In this document: positions 1-8,654 of the stretch, in pieces | Layout of the letters: each line of letters opens with the position of its first letter | Numbering within the stretch: the stretch's first letter is position 1 | From: Brevibacillus fortis | Lineage (GTDB): Bacteria > Bacillota > Bacilli > Brevibacillales > Brevibacillaceae | DNA length: 40,608 nt | NCBI RefSeq assembly: GCF_003013395.1 | Contig: NZ_PXZM01000042.1 | Span: forward strand, 1-40,608 | Reading direction: 5' to 3' | Position numbers and translations under genes: made by a program | The notes under the pieces: model-generated | Told to the model about the DNA's origin: nothing | Databases searched by the model: none | The model's input: only the letters and a program-made list of their open reading frames with translations

Positions 1-66
1 TTCCCTTTTTCCACGGAGCCTCGGCTGGTGTCCCAAAGAGCCTCGCTTTTTTCTCCTTTTTCCTTG
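1..66. repeat. Right end of a B-family palindromic repeat
   Basis: The first ~65 bases resemble the right-hand ends of the two B elements near the other end of the window: CTCGGCTGGTGTCCCAAAG here against CTCGGTCGGTGTACCAAAG near 40053, followed by a similar CTCGCTTTTTTCTCC segment. The left part of the copy lies outside the window. The segment is followed about 90 bases later by an A-family element, the same B-then-A order seen near 40,000. No coding potential was seen. Confidence 0.6.
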
Positions 67-150
67 TAGCGGCTGTCTGTTTCGTTGTGGATGATTTGTT
101 AGTGAATCAAGATGATATTAACTTCATGAAATAACTTTCAAGATGCTTTT

Positions 151-383
151 GCTAAAGTTGCGTAGAAGAAGCGCATTTCCAGTCCAAGCGCCTCTGGAGC
201 CCTTCTCAGTGTAGGAATGAATGACGGGGAATTTCAGCTTCACTTCTGGAATACTTCCTCGAAGCTTCTACGTTTGAAGCGCTCCCGTCATTCATTCCGG
301 AACGGACAGTCTTCACCCCTTGCGGGGCGGAGGCCGAAGCGTAGACTGGAAATACGCTTCTTCTCCCACTACAGCCACTTTGC
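151..383. repeat. A-family nested palindromic repeat, copy 1
   Basis: This is a ~230-bp imperfect palindrome with two nested arm pairs. The outer arms (about 163-184 and 343-364) contain AGAAGAAGCGCATTTCCAGTC and its inverse with one C/T difference. The inner arms are GGAATGAATGACGGG at 214-228 and its exact inverse at 284-298. The tips, GCTAAAGTTGCGTAG and CTACAGCCACTTTGC, also pair approximately. A second copy at 40160-40380 has the same plan but different arm sequences. Short open frames in this stretch are by-products of the repeat. No transposase is present, so this is a non-autonomous element or a structured intergenic repeat. Confidence 0.75.
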
Positions 384-386
384 AAC

Positions 387-417
387 AAAAAAAGAACAGT
401 CCATGAGAGACTGTTCC
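387..417 (-). terminator. Rho-independent terminator after ytoI
   Basis: Read on the minus strand, GGAACAGTC and GACTGTTC form a stem around a short loop, followed by a run of seven T. It lies just past the stop codon of the gene ending at 424 and separates it from the palindromic repeat. Confidence 0.85.
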
Positions 418-423
418 TTTCCT

Positions 424-1734
424 CTAACGCTCAATAATTTGCGCAGTAATCATGGCCTGCCCCACGAGCTGATCTCCGTGGAATACGGATACTTCGACTT
501 TTCCGAAGCGGCGGCTGATATCCAATAGGCGCGGCTTAACTTCGATATGACTTTCCATCTGGACTGGCTTTAAGAAATAGACGGTGATATTTTCCGGTAC
601 CATATCGCCTCGACGATGATGTCGCAACAGGTTGCAAGCAGCCTCGACCATGACCGTCGTCATGATTCCGCTGGCAATCGTACCGAGATGGTTGGTCATT
701 TGTGGACTCACATCACCCAGATAGACCATCTCATCTGCCTGTCGCTCCTCACGGAAATGCGACATGATCAGATTCGGGAAAGTTTCACTCATCTGTGGTT
801 GCTTGGCTGTAAATTGCAGCGCTTTTAACACGTCGTTGCGGCTTAAGACCCCTACGAACTTACGATGGTTATCTACGACAGGCAATAGCTCGATTCCTTC
901 CCACACCATGGTGTGCGCAGATGACGCTACGGATACCCGCGGCGAGGTCGTAATCGGATTCTTCGTCATGACCTTGTCGATCGTCGCGGTTTCCTCATGC
1001 CCGATAATGTCTTTGGAGGTAACAATCCCAATCAGGCGCATCTGCTCGTCAACGACGGGGAATCTTGTGTCCTGATACAGCTCCGTATACTGGTGCCACT
1101 TGGCTACAGAATCTGATGTCAATAATACAGGCGTTTCTGCAAGCGGCTTCAAAATATCCTCTACCATGACGATTTCTTTTTTGATCAGGCGATCGTAAAT
1201 AGCCCGGTTAATCATCGATGCTACCGTAAAGGAGTCGTAGCTGGAGGAGATGATCGGCAGCGCTAAACGGTCAGCTAGCTGTTTGATTTCCTCGCTTGTA
1301 TCGAATCCCCCGGTAATTAATACAGCAGCCCCTTGCTGCAAAGCGATTTTGTGCGCTTGATAGCGGTTACCGACAATTAAGAGACTCCCGGCATCGATAT
1401 AGCGCATCATGGCTTCGAGCTGCATGGCCCCTATTACAAATTTATTCAAGGTCTTGTGTAAGCCTTCACGTCCGGCCTGCACATGACCATCGACGATGTT
1501 CACAACCTCCGCGAAGGTCAAACGTTCAATATTTTCCTTTTGCTTCTTCTCGATTCTCACCGTACCGACACGCTCTATCGTGCTGACGTATCCTTGCGTT
1601 TCCGCTTCCTTGATCGCACGGTATGCAGTCCCTTCACTCACATCCAGGTCTTTCGCGATCTGCCGCACGGAAATCTTCGAACCGATCGGAAGGCGATCAA
1701 TATGCTGCAAGATTTGTTCATGCTTCGTTGCCAT
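424..1734 (-). CDS. ytoI: YtoI-family HTH-DRTGG-CBS-hotdog protein
   Basis: The 436-residue product has the YtoI architecture. A winged-helix HTH occupies about residues 1-65 (ISVRQIAKDLDVSEGTAYRAIKE), a DRTGG domain about 70-180, two CBS repeats about 185-310, and a hotdog thioesterase-like domain the C-terminal 120 residues. CBS pairs usually bind adenine nucleotides, so a nucleotide-responsive cytosolic regulator is likely; the biochemical role of YtoI is not firmly known. I chose ATG at 1734 because AGGGGGAAAAG precedes it; an upstream in-frame start would add 20 residues without family similarity. The length is close to B. subtilis YtoI. It sits alone between two minus-strand terminators, so it is probably monocistronic. 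Confidence 0.85.
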   Translation of the reverse strand: MATKHEQILQHIDRLPIGSKISVRQIAKDLDVSEGTAYRAIKEAETQGYVSTIERVGTVRIEKKQKENIERLTFAEVVNIVDGHVQAGREGLHKTLNKFVIGAMQLEAMMRYIDAGSLLIVGNRYQAHKIALQQGAAVLITGGFDTSEEIKQLADRLALPIISSSYDSFTVASMINRAIYDRLIKKEIVMVEDILKPLAETPVLLTSDSVAKWHQYTELYQDTRFPVVDEQMRLIGIVTSKDIIGHEETATIDKVMTKNPITTSPRVSVASSAHTMVWEGIELLPVVDNHRKFVGVLSRNDVLKALQFTAKQPQMSETFPNLIMSHFREERQADEMVYLGDVSPQMTNHLGTIASGIMTTVMVEAACNLLRHHRRGDMVPENITVYFLKPVQMESHIEVKPRLLDISRRFGKVEVSVFHGDQLVGQAMITAQIIER

Positions 1735-1810
1735 ATTGCTTTTCCCCCTTCCTTTTCTCCCACCCGTTCCATGTACGTGCGCTCCTTCGACCAATATACC
1801 CGAAGGCGGG

Positions 1811-1845
1811 GCAAAAAAAAAGGGTAGCTTTTTCGAAAGCTACCG
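1811..1845 (-). terminator. Terminator upstream of ytoI
   Basis: A perfect 9-bp stem, GGTAGCTTT at 1823-1831 and AAAGCTACC at 1836-1844, closes a 4-base loop and, on the minus strand, runs into nine T. It would end transcripts coming from the DUF445 gene. It lies only 77 bases before the ytoI start, so a leader attenuator for ytoI is the alternative. Confidence 0.85.
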
Positions 1846-1953
1846 ACCAGAAAGTATATCATTAAGGGGGTTTTCATCGTGCTTTTATCTTACCCAAGGA
1901 ATATTACAGGATTATTACAACACAGTTACAGTTTCTTTTCAGTTTTAGTACGT

Positions 1954-2119
1954 GTTCAAAAAGTCGGCTTTTCAGCACCGAGAAAGTGGTGAGAACCTGA
2001 AGAAGGAGGAGCGGAGTGTAGGGAACCTACATGAGCACCGGACTTTGAAGGTGAACACCTCTTTCGACGTCGATCAGACTTCCATAAATACTACGTGATC
2101 AAAAGACGACTTTTTGAAC
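1954..2119. mobile_element. MITE-like 166-bp element with terminal inverted repeats
   Basis: The ends are inverted copies of each other: GTTCAAAAAGTCGGCTTTT at 1954-1972 against AAAAGACGACTTTTTGAAC at 2101-2119, 18 of 19 positions pairing. The interior has no open frame of note and holds GAAGAAGGAGGAGCGGAG. No clear target-site duplication is visible. It fills the gap between the DUF445 stop and the terminator ahead of ytoI. The size, inverted ends and lack of coding suggest a non-autonomous insertion element. The transposase family that would move it cannot be named from this window. Confidence 0.7.
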
Positions 2120-2129
2120 TTCCTTTTTC

Positions 2130-3287
2130 TTAACCAATGAAGTTCGCCAATAATCCTTGGATAAGCCCAATCATACCGCCAAGAATAAAACCGAGAACGG
2201 TAATCATGCGGAATTCCTTGCCTGAGATCCCAACTACCATCTCTTCAATTCTTTCAATCGGGAAGCCCTCTACCTGCCGTGTAACAATATCCCGAATGGC
2301 CAGGCGCGAAAATATTCTCTCTACGTTTTGTTGCAGCGTCTCCACCATCCACTTTGCCAAACGAGGAATGAGTTCCGTTGTCACCGTCTCGGAAATAGGC
2401 GCAGTCAAACGAGACAAAGGCTCGTCCACGATGCGCAGGCTTTGCTTCTCCAGCTTGACAAAAAGCTTCCGCGCCCAATCGTCCACTTGATCTCGCCCAA
2501 TCCAGGCAACCACTTCGCCCACATTTTTGTCCAAGAGCTTGTCCGCTTCCTTATGCAAAAAGTAGTGTACGCGCTCCGAAAGCTCTCTGCTTTGCAAAAG
2601 CTCATCGAGATACGGGAGAATCTTGCCCAAAATTTTGTCATCCCCAAGAAACATCCCGACCAAGCCACCAAACATGCCTCCGCCTCCACCGAGCAATCCG
2701 CGAACCATGTTCTGCAAGGTTTGCTGGCCTTCTGGGGAATGCAAATATTCGCGGAAACGTTTCAAGAGCAGTTCGCTCACACTGCCAAGCGCAGCATCCA
2801 GACGCTGGCGTCCATTGTCCGTCACTAACTCTCGCAGTTTTTTCTCCTCATATTGAGCAAGAACCTGTTCGACAAAGGTACCCCATTTCACCTCGATAGG
2901 CGCGCGGACACCCTCACTCCATGTGCCGTCTTCCTTAAACAACTGTGGCATCACCGTGAGCAATGCTTGACGTAGACTGCGCTCATCAGTCATCCAGTCA
3001 CGTGCGATGGTGTTCATCCATCCGGTCAGTGTGCTCTCCAAACCACTCTGGTTCAGCGCACGCTTGACCCCCTCTGTCGTCAGCAAATGTTCTTCGACGA
3101 GTCTGCCCATTTGTATCGCGATATCATCCCGTCTTCTCGGGATCAATCCCGGGGTAAATGGCACTTTCCACCTGCCTATATACCACGGTTTCACTGGTTT
3201 AAACAGCATTCTGATAGCTAACTCATTCGTCACTCCACCGATGACAGAGCCTACTGCAATATTCACTAATAGTATCCAAGTGTTCAT
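2130..3287 (-). CDS. yheB: DUF445 (YheB-type) membrane protein
   Basis: The 385-residue protein has the DUF445 layout: an N-terminal hydrophobic segment (WILLVNIAVGSVIGGVTNELAIRMLF), a conserved KPVKPWYIGRWKVPFTPGLIPRRRDDIA region at about residues 30-58, a long charged helical middle, and a C-terminal hydrophobic hairpin (MITVLGFILGGMIGLIQGLLANFIG). Its length is near that of B. subtilis YheB. The molecular function is unknown. It diverges from the yheC/yheD-type genes that accompany yheB in bacilli, so the neighbourhood is conserved although the orientation differs. ATG at 3287 follows TAAGGATTT closely; an upstream GAGAGG may also contribute. Confidence 0.85.
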   Translation of the reverse strand: MNTWILLVNIAVGSVIGGVTNELAIRMLFKPVKPWYIGRWKVPFTPGLIPRRRDDIAIQMGRLVEEHLLTTEGVKRALNQSGLESTLTGWMNTIARDWMTDERSLRQALLTVMPQLFKEDGTWSEGVRAPIEVKWGTFVEQVLAQYEEKKLRELVTDNGRQRLDAALGSVSELLLKRFREYLHSPEGQQTLQNMVRGLLGGGGGMFGGLVGMFLGDDKILGKILPYLDELLQSRELSERVHYFLHKEADKLLDKNVGEVVAWIGRDQVDDWARKLFVKLEKQSLRIVDEPLSRLTAPISETVTTELIPRLAKWMVETLQQNVERIFSRLAIRDIVTRQVEGFPIERIEEMVVGISGKEFRMITVLGFILGGMIGLIQGLLANFIG

Positions 3288-3317
3288 AAATCCTTACAAC
3301 CTCTCTTCTCTGCATGG

Positions 3318-3346
3318 CACCAAACGTTTTAGATGCTCATACCATA
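3318..3346 (+). promoter_or_regulatory. Sigma-K-like promoter for the YheC/YheD operon
   Basis: CACC at 3318-3321 and CATACCATA at 3338-3346 are 16 bases apart. This matches the sigma-K consensus (mACm, 16-17 bases, CATAnnnTA) at every defined position. The predicted start near 3353 leaves a ~25-base leader before the ATG at 3379. Late mother-cell expression fits the coat-associated role of the family. It lies in the 91-bp gap shared with the divergent DUF445 gene. Confidence 0.65.
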
Positions 3347-3378
3347 GACTAACTTTGCCTGATGGGAAGGGGATACTC

Positions 3379-4824
3379 ATGTCCTACGTTCCAACAATCG
3401 TTGTCGAAAACGAGATAATATCGGAAGTAGACCTTTACCTGCCCCAGGCGCACTTGCGCAAATGGAATCTTTCAACACCGTCCACCATTGCGGTCCAATT
3501 TGGAAGCAAGACCGTTTCTGCCCGCGTAGGCGGTTGGGAACGGGGAGGCAAAACCTCGGGTAAAACCTTCATACGACCATCTTTAGCTCAATCGCTACAT
3601 CTGCCCAGGGGCGTTCCACTCTTAATCCGTTATGATGCGAGTCAGAAAACAATCGTTTTCGGACCGTATGTAGGTGTTCTTGTTTCGAGCTACAATGCAG
3701 CGTTTTCGCAAGCACCATTTGGACACCTAAACTCTTTCTTCCAGGAGATGTCTGATATCACCCGTAACCGCGGAGGTATCCTTTGCGCATTTCGACTTCA
3801 GGATGTCAACTGGGATGCAGGAATCGTGCGCGGCCTCGTACGAAGAGGAGGCGTCTGGAGACAAACCGTTCTTCCGCTACCTCAATGCATTTACAACCGG
3901 CTCGTATCCCGCCAACGCGAACGAAGTGAACAGATGGCCAACTGGGTTCAACGCTGCAAGGACGCTTCCATTCCCTTTTTTAACGAGCGTTTTTTGAATA
4001 AGTGGCATGTACACGCCGCTCTCGAAAATCAACCGACAGCCTCCGAACATCTTCCCAGCATGGTTCGTTATCTGAAGCTGGAAGACCTGCGGCAAATGCT
4101 ATCTACGCATCGCACCGTTTATGCAAAACCAGCTAACGGCAGCATGGGGCGCGGGATCATTCGTATTCGCAGTTCGCCCGAGGGATACCAGCTCGCGTTC
4201 CCCGGAGGATTGCGCAAAACATTTGCCACCATACAAGGCTTACATCAGTATTTGCAAAAAAGGAAAAAAGGCACATCCTACTTGCTGCAACAAGGGTTAC
4301 CGTTAATCGGCATCCAAGGACGACCGACAGATTTTCGTGTATTGGTACAAAAAGACCGAAAAGGTGAATGGTCTGTCACTTCCATGGTTGCTCGTCTGGG
4401 ATTAAACCGCATTGTTTCCAATATATCCAGAGGCGGGCAGATGATGACTCCCCTTCAAGCCCTGCGAGTTTGTGGACCACGGGCGAGCACGATTCGCCCA
4501 TCCCCTCAAACGTTACGCGCAGTAGCACTTAAGCTCGCGATCCTTTTAGAAGAATCACTGCCTGGGCAGTACGCAGAATTCGGAATTGATCTGGGAGTCG
4601 ATGTCCATGGACGGGTGTGGCTATTGGAGGTCAACAGTAAGCCATCCAAGTCAGCCAAAACAGTTCCATTGCCTGAGGGTGCCGAAGAGCTGCCTCGGCG
4701 TGCACGCCCTTCTGCCATTCGCATGCTGGATTATTCCGCTTTTCTCAGTGGTTTTCCCCGAACAATTCAACCACAAAAGACGATAAAAAGAAGACCGAAG
4801 AGCAACAAAAACAGGCGAAGGTGA
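3379..4824 (+). CDS. YheC/YheD-family coat-associated ATP-grasp protein 1
   Basis: The 481-residue protein has an N-terminal domain of about 110 residues and a C-terminal ATP-grasp domain. The ATP-grasp hallmarks are visible: YAKPANGSMGRGI (nucleotide-binding lysine and glycine loop), FRVLVQKD, and DLGVDVHGRVWLLEVNSKPS near the end, carrying the metal-binding Glu and Asn. YheC and YheD of B. subtilis are endospore coat-associated; ATP-grasp enzymes usually ligate a carboxylate to an amine or thiol, but the substrate here is unknown. ATG at 3379 is supported by GGAAGGGG; a longer frame from 3007 would overlap the divergent DUF445 gene. It is the first gene of a four-paralogue operon. The C-terminal tail is rich in Lys and Arg. 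Confidence 0.85.
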   Translation: MSYVPTIVVENEIISEVDLYLPQAHLRKWNLSTPSTIAVQFGSKTVSARVGGWERGGKTSGKTFIRPSLAQSLHLPRGVPLLIRYDASQKTIVFGPYVGVLVSSYNAAFSQAPFGHLNSFFQEMSDITRNRGGILCAFRLQDVNWDAGIVRGLVRRGGVWRQTVLPLPQCIYNRLVSRQRERSEQMANWVQRCKDASIPFFNERFLNKWHVHAALENQPTASEHLPSMVRYLKLEDLRQMLSTHRTVYAKPANGSMGRGIIRIRSSPEGYQLAFPGGLRKTFATIQGLHQYLQKRKKGTSYLLQQGLPLIGIQGRPTDFRVLVQKDRKGEWSVTSMVARLGLNRIVSNISRGGQMMTPLQALRVCGPRASTIRPSPQTLRAVALKLAILLEESLPGQYAEFGIDLGVDVHGRVWLLEVNSKPSKSAKTVPLPEGAEELPRRARPSAIRMLDYSAFLSGFPRTIQPQKTIKRRPKSNKNRRR

Positions 4825-4829
4825 CCTAC

Positions 4830-5918
4830 ATGACAGCAACCGAGAGAAGTCTTGGCATCATGGCCCGATGCCAAGGCTCCCACTTTGTAGACAAAGGGTA
4901 CTACAAAAAGCTTACGCTCTATGGACGCAAGCACGGCATTCACGTCTTCGTTTTTTCACCACGTCAGGTTAACTTTTCCACCCGAATGGTAAAAGGCTTC
5001 GAGTATCGCAATGGGTCCTGGTACGCGAAAGACTTTCCAATCCCCGCCTTTATCTATGATCGTTGCTTTGTGGGCCCATCTTATCGCCACTATAAACCAT
5101 TTGTGGAAAAGTTGCAAAACGATCACAACATTACGTTTTTGGGGCATGGTCTGTCTGGAAAATGGCAGGTGCACCAGATGCTCGCTAAGTCCTCTCTCCT
5201 CGCCCCGCTGCTACCGCCTACTGCCATATTCTCTTATCCTGTGCTCCATGCAACCTTGCAAAAATACGGGGCAGCTATCATCAAACCGATGGCGGGAACT
5301 CACGGTATTGGCGTCGTGAGAATCAAAGAAATGCGCAGTGGATATGAAGCTTCTGGACGAAACCGAGACAATAAGCCTTTCACCAGGCGAATCCTTGACA
5401 CTGCCGGATTAAAAAGTTTTGTGTCTGTTTTTACTGCCGGCCGCAAGTTCCTGGTACAGCCCTATTTGGAGTTGCATACCCCGGATGGCACCCCATTCGA
5501 TGTCCGTGTTCTGGTTCAAAAAAACGGGCAGGGCAAATGGGCGACAACTGGCAAAGCTGTGCGCCTGGGAGACAAACGTAGTATTACCTCCAATTTGCAC
5601 GGAGGAGGGAAAGCAACACCTCTGGCCTCTTTCCTGCCCCTTCACTTCACATCCGCAAAAGCGGCACGCATCGAGCAAACAATCAACCGAGTGGCGGAAG
5701 AACTTCCCCGTTTTTTAGAAGAGTCACACGGCAGACTCGTTGAGCTGGGAATCGATATTGGCATCGACACCGCAGGTAATGTTTGGATCATCGAGGTAAA
5801 CAGCAGACCGGGGCGAACTGTTTTTCGCATGATTGACGACCCGACTGCTCAACTGCATTCGATTACTCAGCCTGTTCGCTACGCCCACTATCTCATGAAA
5901 GAGCGTGTAGGAGGTTAA
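4830..5918 (+). CDS. YheC-type ATP-grasp protein 2 (short form)
   Basis: This paralogue (362 residues) lacks the ~100-residue N-terminal domain of its three neighbours and begins almost directly at the GIMARCQGSHF segment, matching the size of B. subtilis YheC (the others are YheD-sized). ATP-grasp motifs are present: IIKPMAGTHGIGVV, FDVRVLVQKN, and DIGIDTAGNVWIIEVNSRPG. ATG at 4830 has GAAGG 8 bases upstream. A GTG at 4821 overlapping the previous stop is possible but has a poor site. The tight join to the previous gene implies co-translation. The substrate is unknown; an envelope or coat ligase role is inferred from the family. Confidence 0.8.
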   Translation: MTATERSLGIMARCQGSHFVDKGYYKKLTLYGRKHGIHVFVFSPRQVNFSTRMVKGFEYRNGSWYAKDFPIPAFIYDRCFVGPSYRHYKPFVEKLQNDHNITFLGHGLSGKWQVHQMLAKSSLLAPLLPPTAIFSYPVLHATLQKYGAAIIKPMAGTHGIGVVRIKEMRSGYEASGRNRDNKPFTRRILDTAGLKSFVSVFTAGRKFLVQPYLELHTPDGTPFDVRVLVQKNGQGKWATTGKAVRLGDKRSITSNLHGGGKATPLASFLPLHFTSAKAARIEQTINRVAEELPRFLEESHGRLVELGIDIGIDTAGNVWIIEVNSRPGRTVFRMIDDPTAQLHSITQPVRYAHYLMKERVGG

Positions 5919-5921
5919 AGC

Positions 5922-7298
5922 ATGGAAACGTTCAGAATGCGGCTTCGCTTCCTTTCCAACCCCCGTATCAGTGGGATTATCCTGCCAGCTACACTCTTCC
6001 AACAGCTGCAGCTACGGCAACGCCAAAAAATTAGAGTCTTACTGGGTAAAAAGGAAGTAGTCGCAACTGTCTTACAAGATAAACGAAATCCGGATGCGAA
6101 CGTCATGAAAGTGACGACTCTCTTGCAAACGGAGTTGGGCATTCCTCACCCTGGCTTGATCCAGCTCAAACTAGAGGGCTCCGCACTCCGAATCGGTCCT
6201 TCAATCGGGATCGTCACGACTGGCATACGCCGAGATCCCAAGCAGCCAATTGGCCCCCGCACCTCGTTTTTTTACAATCTGTTACAGGCTCAAGAAGGGA
6301 AAGGCGTTTTCTACTATATATTTTCCCCAACCGATGTAAACTGGGAATCCAATACGGTCAAAGCGTGGTTTTTGCGCAGAAGCAAGTCAGGCGGATACTT
6401 TTGGAAAAAGCACGTTACTGCCATGCCCGATGTCGTTTATGATCGTATTCCCTCTCGTTCGGCGGAAAAACATGAAGCCGTTCGGGAATTCAAATATCGA
6501 CTCGCCAGTTACCCCGATCTACCAATGTTCAATCAGGGCTTTTTTAACAAATGGGGCGTGCACCAACTGCTGTACCCAAATCCAGAGGTGAATGAGCACA
6601 TCCCAGAGACGTACACCTCTCCTTCCCTTACGACTGTTCGAAATTTGCTACGAAAATACCCCATTGTTTATTTGAAGCCCAAAAATGGAAGTCTCGGATA
6701 TGGAATTGTCAAAGTTGTACGCCAGGCAGGCGGTGGCTTTACTGCCTCCTACCATACAGGCAGCGGCAATGTAAAAAAACAATTTTCCAAGCTGTCCAGC
6801 CTATATCAGCATGTCTTCCGCAGTCGTCGCGTCAGTGCGTATCTGGCACAACAAGGCATTTCGCTCATGACATTCCATGGACGTCCGTTTGATTTCCGTG
6901 TTCACCTGCATAAAAATCAACAAAACGAGTGGGTCGTCTCCTGCACGGCAGCCAAGGTTGCCGGTTCTGGCAGCGTAACTACCCATGTGCGCACAGGTGG
7001 TACTGTCATTCCCGGCGATGACCTGTTGCAGCACCTGTTTGGCAGACAAAGAGACCTCATGACCCAGCGGATTTCCGAAGCGTCGATCCGACTCGCTACC
7101 GCGATTGAACTAGCAAAGGGGATTGATTTAGGAGAATTGGGGCTGGACATGGGGATTGATACGCAAGGCCATGTCTGGATGTTCGAAGCGAATTCCAAGC
7201 CTGGCCGTTCCATTTTCAAGCATGCCCGACTCAGGCAGGCTGATCAAGAATCACGCAAGCTGCTCGTCGATTATAGCTGTTACTTGGCTAATTTCTAG
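5922..7298 (+). CDS. YheC/YheD-family ATP-grasp protein 3
   Basis: The 458-residue product has an N-terminal domain (about 1-105) followed by an ATP-grasp domain with YLKPKNGSLGYGIV, FDFRVHLHKN and DMGIDTQGHVWMFEANSKPGR. A TAGGAGGTT site lies just before ATG 5922, 3 bases after the previous stop. It keeps the terminal E-x-N motif, so it is probably catalytically competent. Two positions of the shared RVLVQK segment differ (RVHLHK), which suggests a divergent specificity from paralogues 1, 2 and 4. Confidence 0.82.
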   Translation: METFRMRLRFLSNPRISGIILPATLFQQLQLRQRQKIRVLLGKKEVVATVLQDKRNPDANVMKVTTLLQTELGIPHPGLIQLKLEGSALRIGPSIGIVTTGIRRDPKQPIGPRTSFFYNLLQAQEGKGVFYYIFSPTDVNWESNTVKAWFLRRSKSGGYFWKKHVTAMPDVVYDRIPSRSAEKHEAVREFKYRLASYPDLPMFNQGFFNKWGVHQLLYPNPEVNEHIPETYTSPSLTTVRNLLRKYPIVYLKPKNGSLGYGIVKVVRQAGGGFTASYHTGSGNVKKQFSKLSSLYQHVFRSRRVSAYLAQQGISLMTFHGRPFDFRVHLHKNQQNEWVVSCTAAKVAGSGSVTTHVRTGGTVIPGDDLLQHLFGRQRDLMTQRISEASIRLATAIELAKGIDLGELGLDMGIDTQGHVWMFEANSKPGRSIFKHARLRQADQESRKLLVDYSCYLANF

Positions 7299-7339
7299 TC
7301 GCACGCGATCTGTACCGTTTTTCAGGAAGGAGGAACACC

Positions 7340-8647
7340 ATGCTTCAGCAGCGCTCCGGGTGGCTGACGATCCTCCCTAGCGGTAGATGGTTCGTACAGT
7401 TACCTCGGCTAGTTCTTAAACGCTCGCCAAAGCCACTGGTCGCCAGTCTCGGTCCCTTTTCTCAAACGAAACGGATATACGCTGGTTTACCCCGCGTGCA
7501 AGCAAGCCGTATTCGTACACGCATTAACTGGAAAGTGGCGGGCAACTCCCTGAAGCTTGGCCCTTTATTTGGCATACTCACCGTTGGCGAAGGGGCGACA
7601 TTTTTAGGAAATCGCGAGAACTTCAAGGATATTACACAATCTGGGAAGCAATGGGGTGCACTCGTATTTGTGTTCACTCCACAAGGAATCAATTGGGAGA
7701 AGAAAAAGGTGCGCGGCTATTTGTACAACAATCGTCTAAACTCGTGGCAAGAAGTGATTCTACCTTTCCCCCACGTGGTTTACAACCGAATTCCGACGAG
7801 AAAAGCAGAACGGCGACCTGAAGTCCGAAGAGCATTGAGCCGCATTCATGAGATGCCAAATGTCACATTGTTTAATCGCCGCTTTTTTGACAAGCAACAG
7901 CTGTTTTCGATGCTTGAGTCCCACCTTGAGGTGCAAGCTTTTTTACCGGAGACGAAACAGCTGGACACCTTGGCTCGCTTTCGAAGCTTTTGCACAGAAC
8001 ATCGCTTTGTCTACTTGAAACCTGTGCGCGGTAAAGCTGGTCAGGGAATTATGCGCATTGATTTCAAAAACGATAAGTGGTTCCTGCAACGGTTAAAGGA
8101 GCACAAGGCCATTACTCGCCGCTTTTCCAATTTGAATGATGTATGGAAGCACATTAGAATTCATGTCAAACAGCAGAAGTACATCATGCAGCAAGGTATC
8201 CGTCGTGCCCGTTACAACGGCAAACCTTTTGATGTGCGTGTCCTCATACAGAAAGATGGCGACGGCGAGTGGAGCGTGACCGGAGTAGGCATCAGAAGGT
8301 CTGGCTCGCAAAGCATCACCACTCATGTGCCACGAGGCGGCTCGATCCACTCGTTATCTACCGTTCTACAAGCCTTGTTCAATAATAATCCCGAGCAAAT
8401 GGAAAGACACATTCACGAAACGGCGCTCGCCATCGCACGGTCTTTGAATGCAGAATGGACGGATTTGGCTGAGATGTCGATGGACCTTGGCTTGACAGAA
8501 GAAGGAAAGCTCTGGTTCTTTGAAGCGAATGCAAAGCCGGAGAAATTCGATGAACCTTCGATTAGACGATTATCGTTAGCAAATTTGATCCACTATGCAC
8601 AACATGTCTCCCGCTTGCAAAACAAGCGAGGGATTGTCGCAGGATAA
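7340..8647 (+). CDS. YheC/YheD-family ATP-grasp protein 4
   Basis: The last paralogue of the set has 435 residues. A short, diverged N-terminal domain precedes the ATP-grasp region: YLKPVRGKAGQGIM, FDVRVLIQKDGDGEW and DLGLTEEGKLWFFEANAKPE. An ideal AAGGAGG lies 6 bases before ATG 7340. The 41-bp gap from gene 3 contains no terminator, so it should be in the same transcript. The terminal motif has A in place of S (ANAKPE), and PGR is replaced by PEKF, the most divergent end among the four. A division of labour between paralogues is inferred, not shown. Confidence 0.82.
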   Translation: MLQQRSGWLTILPSGRWFVQLPRLVLKRSPKPLVASLGPFSQTKRIYAGLPRVQASRIRTRINWKVAGNSLKLGPLFGILTVGEGATFLGNRENFKDITQSGKQWGALVFVFTPQGINWEKKKVRGYLYNNRLNSWQEVILPFPHVVYNRIPTRKAERRPEVRRALSRIHEMPNVTLFNRRFFDKQQLFSMLESHLEVQAFLPETKQLDTLARFRSFCTEHRFVYLKPVRGKAGQGIMRIDFKNDKWFLQRLKEHKAITRRFSNLNDVWKHIRIHVKQQKYIMQQGIRRARYNGKPFDVRVLIQKDGDGEWSVTGVGIRRSGSQSITTHVPRGGSIHSLSTVLQALFNNNPEQMERHIHETALAIARSLNAEWTDLAEMSMDLGLTEEGKLWFFEANAKPEKFDEPSIRRLSLANLIHYAQHVSRLQNKRGIVAG

Positions 8648-8654
8648 GGGAGTC

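Noticed and set aside
217..528. Plus-strand frame of 103 codons at the left edge
   Set aside because: It runs through the palindromic repeat, the terminator and the antisense of ytoI, and lacks a start site.
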